Source: Oscarella lobularis (Eukaryota > Porifera > Homoscleromorpha > Homosclerophorida > Oscarellidae). From it: a stretch of DNA of 64,000 bases. Below the pieces are notes generated by a model, which had not been told where the DNA came from, ran no database searches, and was given only the letters and a program-made list of their open reading frames with translations. Of the stretch, positions 63,495 to 64,000 are shown one piece after another. Positions within the stretch are counted from its first letter, which is position 1; each line of letters starts with the position of its first letter. The position numbers and the translations under genes were made by a program. The stretch is from NCBI RefSeq assembly GCF_947507565.1, contig NC_089190.1, positions 1,736,001-1,800,000 of the forward strand. Reading direction: 5' to 3'.

Positions 63495-63571
63495 CGAAAT
63501 CCACAGAGTAAGAGGTCGCACGTTCGTCGCCTGGCACTAGCAGTCGCTCTATTGACAACATCGTCTCTGCC

Positions 63572-64000
63572 ATGAATCTCTTTCTTCCCGATTGGCTGGT
63601 TGCTGTTCTTCTAGTGGTCCTTCCGCTTCTATATCTATTCCGAAAGGTTCGCGACGCGCCCGCCTCTTCTGCTTTCGTTGCGTCTATTCTCTCCCGTTTT
63701 AGACGCTCCAAGAACTCTTTATCCTTTGGGTTGTCGCGCGCGGATTCAAGTAAGCCGGCCCTGCTGGACGTTCAGTGTGCCTGATTCCTGCGGTCGTATC
63801 ATGATAGGAATCGAAAGAGCAAACGCAACCAGAATCTTCACTCGTACATTTGCCGAACGGACCAACTCGATTCGGTGAGATAGAGACGCGATTGGAGCGT
63901 AAGTTTCAGTGCTTATGCGTACATCCGGCGTGCAGCCACCCCGAGTACGTAATAACAGCCTCAGTAGGCCGTAGAGACAGACTTTTTTGGCTAACCACCG
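63572..64000 (+). CDS. Membrane-anchored protein of unknown family, tandem copy B (cut by window edge)
   Basis: Three exons are visible (63572-63646, 63703-63749, 63808-63874). Exons 1 and 2 are 75 and 47 nt, exactly as in copy A, and exon 3 is 67 against 73 nt. Protein: anchor WLVAVLLVVLPLLYLF, then TLQELFILWVVARGFK against TFLEYYLLWRIAIGAK in copy A, and LHSYICRTDQLDS against IHAYVCRTSLLDH. It is clearly a tandem duplicate; the rest lies beyond the window. Confidence 0.65.

Noticed and set aside
63334-63711. 125-codon minus-strand open frame
   Set aside because: Overlaps the promoter and first exons of copy B, whose paralogy to copy A is clear.

Overview
The window is nuclear DNA of an animal with a compact, intron-dense genome. 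Nearly every gene is split by short introns of about 45-100 bp, neighbours lie tens to hundreds of bases apart, and codons are rich in CG (TCG, ACG, GTC). The gene content is metazoan: chordin, Cdc42, DRC12, WRAP73, allene oxide synthase-lipoxygenase fusions and GPR157-like receptors. With the very small introns, this suggests an early-branching animal, most likely a sponge such as a homoscleromorph (Oscarella/Corticium type). The species is an inference. All gene models were spliced by hand from reading frames, GT-AG (sometimes GC-AG) signals and family homology.

Layout, left to right. 1-1100: 5' part of mitochondrial P5C dehydrogenase (ALDH4A1, minus). 1322-3132: multi-pass membrane protein of unknown family (+). 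3571-8330: full-length chordin (+). 8665-15946: an 1,888-residue secreted protein of VWC, Kunitz, thyroglobulin-1 and Kazal modules (+). 16086-16909: EF-hand protein (-), divergent from a GPR157-like GPCR (16934-18270, +). 18313-19283: CCDC169-like coiled-coil gene (-), divergent from a second GPCR (19358-20653, +). 20815-22769: RNA polymerase I subunit POLR1E (+). 22865-24845: WRAP73 (+). 25106-28147: an unusual fusion of La-type helix-turn-helix repeats with a CCR4-type nuclease (-). 28148-30901: repeats without a recognisable gene. 30902-34772 and 35245-~39180: two tandem AOS-LOX fusion genes (-). 39928-41115 and 41385-42555: two more GPR157-like GPCRs (-). The second is divergent from DRC12/CCDC153 (42814-43710, +). 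43811-46809: ubiquitin-like, multi-TM, armadillo-repeat protein (-). 47189-55028: a 7.8-kb array of a ~25-bp unit. 55029-57690: further repeats. 58003-58830: Cdc42 (-). 59224-60272: unknown basic protein (-), only 80 bp from divergent mitochondrial ribosomal protein uL1m (60353-61353, +). 61519-63330 and 63572-window end: a tandem pair of unknown single-anchor membrane proteins (+), the second cut by the window edge.

Functional themes. (1) Extracellular signalling: chordin (BMP antagonist architecture) sits directly upstream of a second VWC-rich secreted protein. (2) Oxylipin chemistry: two bifunctional AOS-LOX enzymes that retain catalytic residues and the glycine typical of R-lipoxygenases, next to GPCRs. 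(3) Cilium/centrosome: DRC12, WRAP73, CCDC169-like and GPR157-like receptors are interspersed, and two of the receptors share divergent promoters with coiled-coil genes. (4) Housekeeping: ALDH4A1, POLR1E, uL1m, Cdc42. The least expected single object is the triple La-motif/CCR4-nuclease fusion. The largest non-genic object is the 25-bp satellite.
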